Positions 63,569-64,000 of a stretch of DNA of 64,000 nucleotides are shown piece after piece. A model generated the notes under the pieces. That model was not told the DNA's origin. It ran no database searches and worked only from the letters and a program-made list of their open reading frames with translations. A program made the position numbers and the translations under genes. The number at the start of each line of letters is the position of its first letter. Positions within the stretch are counted from its first letter, which is position 1. The stretch comes from Monosiga brevicollis MX1. Taxonomy: Eukaryota > Opisthokonta > Choanoflagellata > Craspedida > Salpingoecidae. The stretch covers positions 337,207 to 401,206 of the forward strand of contig NW_001865067.1 of assembly GCF_000002865.3 (NCBI RefSeq), given 5' to 3'.

Positions 63569-64000
63569 ATGGCGACTCCTTCTCCGGTGTCTTGTGCAAT
63601 CTGCAACATGCTTGTCTCGGATTCCAATGAGCAACGCCATGTTCAAACGCACCATTCCACTCCACCCGATCTCCGCCGCCCTTCCGAGTGCTTTCCTTCT
63701 CTGAACTGGATTGACTGTCCTGCGCCAGGATGTGTGTGCTCAATGCGCAAGGGCGATCCGCTGATGGCGCACTACATTGAAAGCCATCCTGTACATGCCA
63801 ACGAAAATTTGACCACCTTTTTTCCCAGCGCTGTTTGCTGCGACTGCGGCCACTGGTCCTTTAATCGCGTCTGCGCCAAAAGGCATCGCTCTATGAAGCA
63901 TCGTGATGCAATAACGCATCCCCCCAAGGTCAGCTCCCGCGTCTTCGTGCTCGGACATGCACTACGCACAGTGCAATTGATCCTTTGGCAGGCCTGCCTC
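63569..64000 (+). CDS. Zinc-finger-like protein (partial, runs off right edge)
   Basis: The first coding exon, 63569-63928, encodes 120 residues starting MATPSPVSCAICNMLVSD. It has C-x2-C...H-x3-H (CAICNMLVSDSNEQRHVQTH), then CPAPGCVCSMRKGDPLMAHY with later His, and CCDCGHWSFN with HRSMKHRD. These are C2H2-type patterns spaced about 45 residues apart. A donor (AAG/GTCAGC) at 63929 and an acceptor TTGGCAG ending at 63991 give a second exon starting 63992 that leaves the window. Nucleic-acid binding is the likely role; no family can be named from this much. Confidence 0.65.
   Translation, partial: MATPSPVSCAICNMLVSDSNEQRHVQTHHSTPPDLRRPSECFPSLNWIDCPAPGCVCSMRKGDPLMAHYIESHPVHANENLTTFFPSAVCCDCGHWSFNRVCAKRHRSMKHRDAITHPPKVSSRVFVLGHALRTVQLILWQACL

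Overview
The window is nuclear DNA from an intron-rich unicellular eukaryote, most likely a choanoflagellate of the Monosiga/Salpingoeca kind. The reasons are dense short introns (about 40-250 nt) with donors such as GTACGT, GTGCGT and GTAAGT, a gene every 2-3 kb, a ZAK-like MAP3K, a two-PHD Mi-2 remodeller, and a receptor tyrosine kinase with an HRDLACRN catalytic loop on an unusual ectodomain. Species assignment is inference. All gene models were assembled by eye from reading frame, splice sites and family similarity. Where all exons could be placed, the summed lengths are exact multiples of three.

Layout. 1-4.1 kb: ZAK-like MAP3K (minus, runs off the left edge) and a bHLH-zipper factor with a possible PAS domain (minus). 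4.1-8.3 kb: no secure gene; an A/C-skewed kilobase and a long perfect hairpin. 8.3-17.3 kb: a 28-exon Mi-2/CHD remodeller (minus). 18.3-19.9 kb: SIL1, the BiP nucleotide exchange factor (plus). 20.1-25.1 kb: uncharacterised minus-strand genes, one secreted. 25.5-27.4 kb: RNase P/MRP subunit Rpp40-like (plus). 28.3-32.4 kb: a 1,060-residue multi-pass membrane protein of unknown family (minus). 34.5-39.7 kb: mitochondrial 3-hydroxyacyl-CoA dehydrogenase and an ALDH9-type aldehyde dehydrogenase in tandem (minus). 40.3-41.4 kb: DUF962/Mpo1-like protein (minus). 42.9-45.4 kb: a GNAT-like plus PlsC acyltransferase fusion (plus). 46.5-48.0 kb: a membrane RING finger protein (minus). 48.9-54.7 kb: a receptor tyrosine kinase with 21 FG-GAP/VCBS repeats (minus). 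55.5-56.8 kb: FAD synthase with a C-terminal membrane anchor (minus). 57.7-61.2 kb: WDR43/Utp5 of the small-subunit processome (plus), with a 607-nt intron that may hold a structured RNA. 61.5-63.3 kb: F-box protein (minus). 63.5-64 kb: start of a zinc-finger gene (plus).

The most unusual object is the receptor kinase. Its ectodomain of 21 Ca-loop repeats equals three seven-bladed propellers, and it joins in frame through two small exons to a membrane helix and a tyrosine kinase. The membrane helix is itself encoded by a hexanucleotide microsatellite. The genes do not form one pathway. Local themes are lipid and fatty-acid chemistry (34-45 kb) and RNA/ribosome processing (Rpp40, WDR43). Long CT tracts on the sense strand recur upstream of start codons or in first introns.
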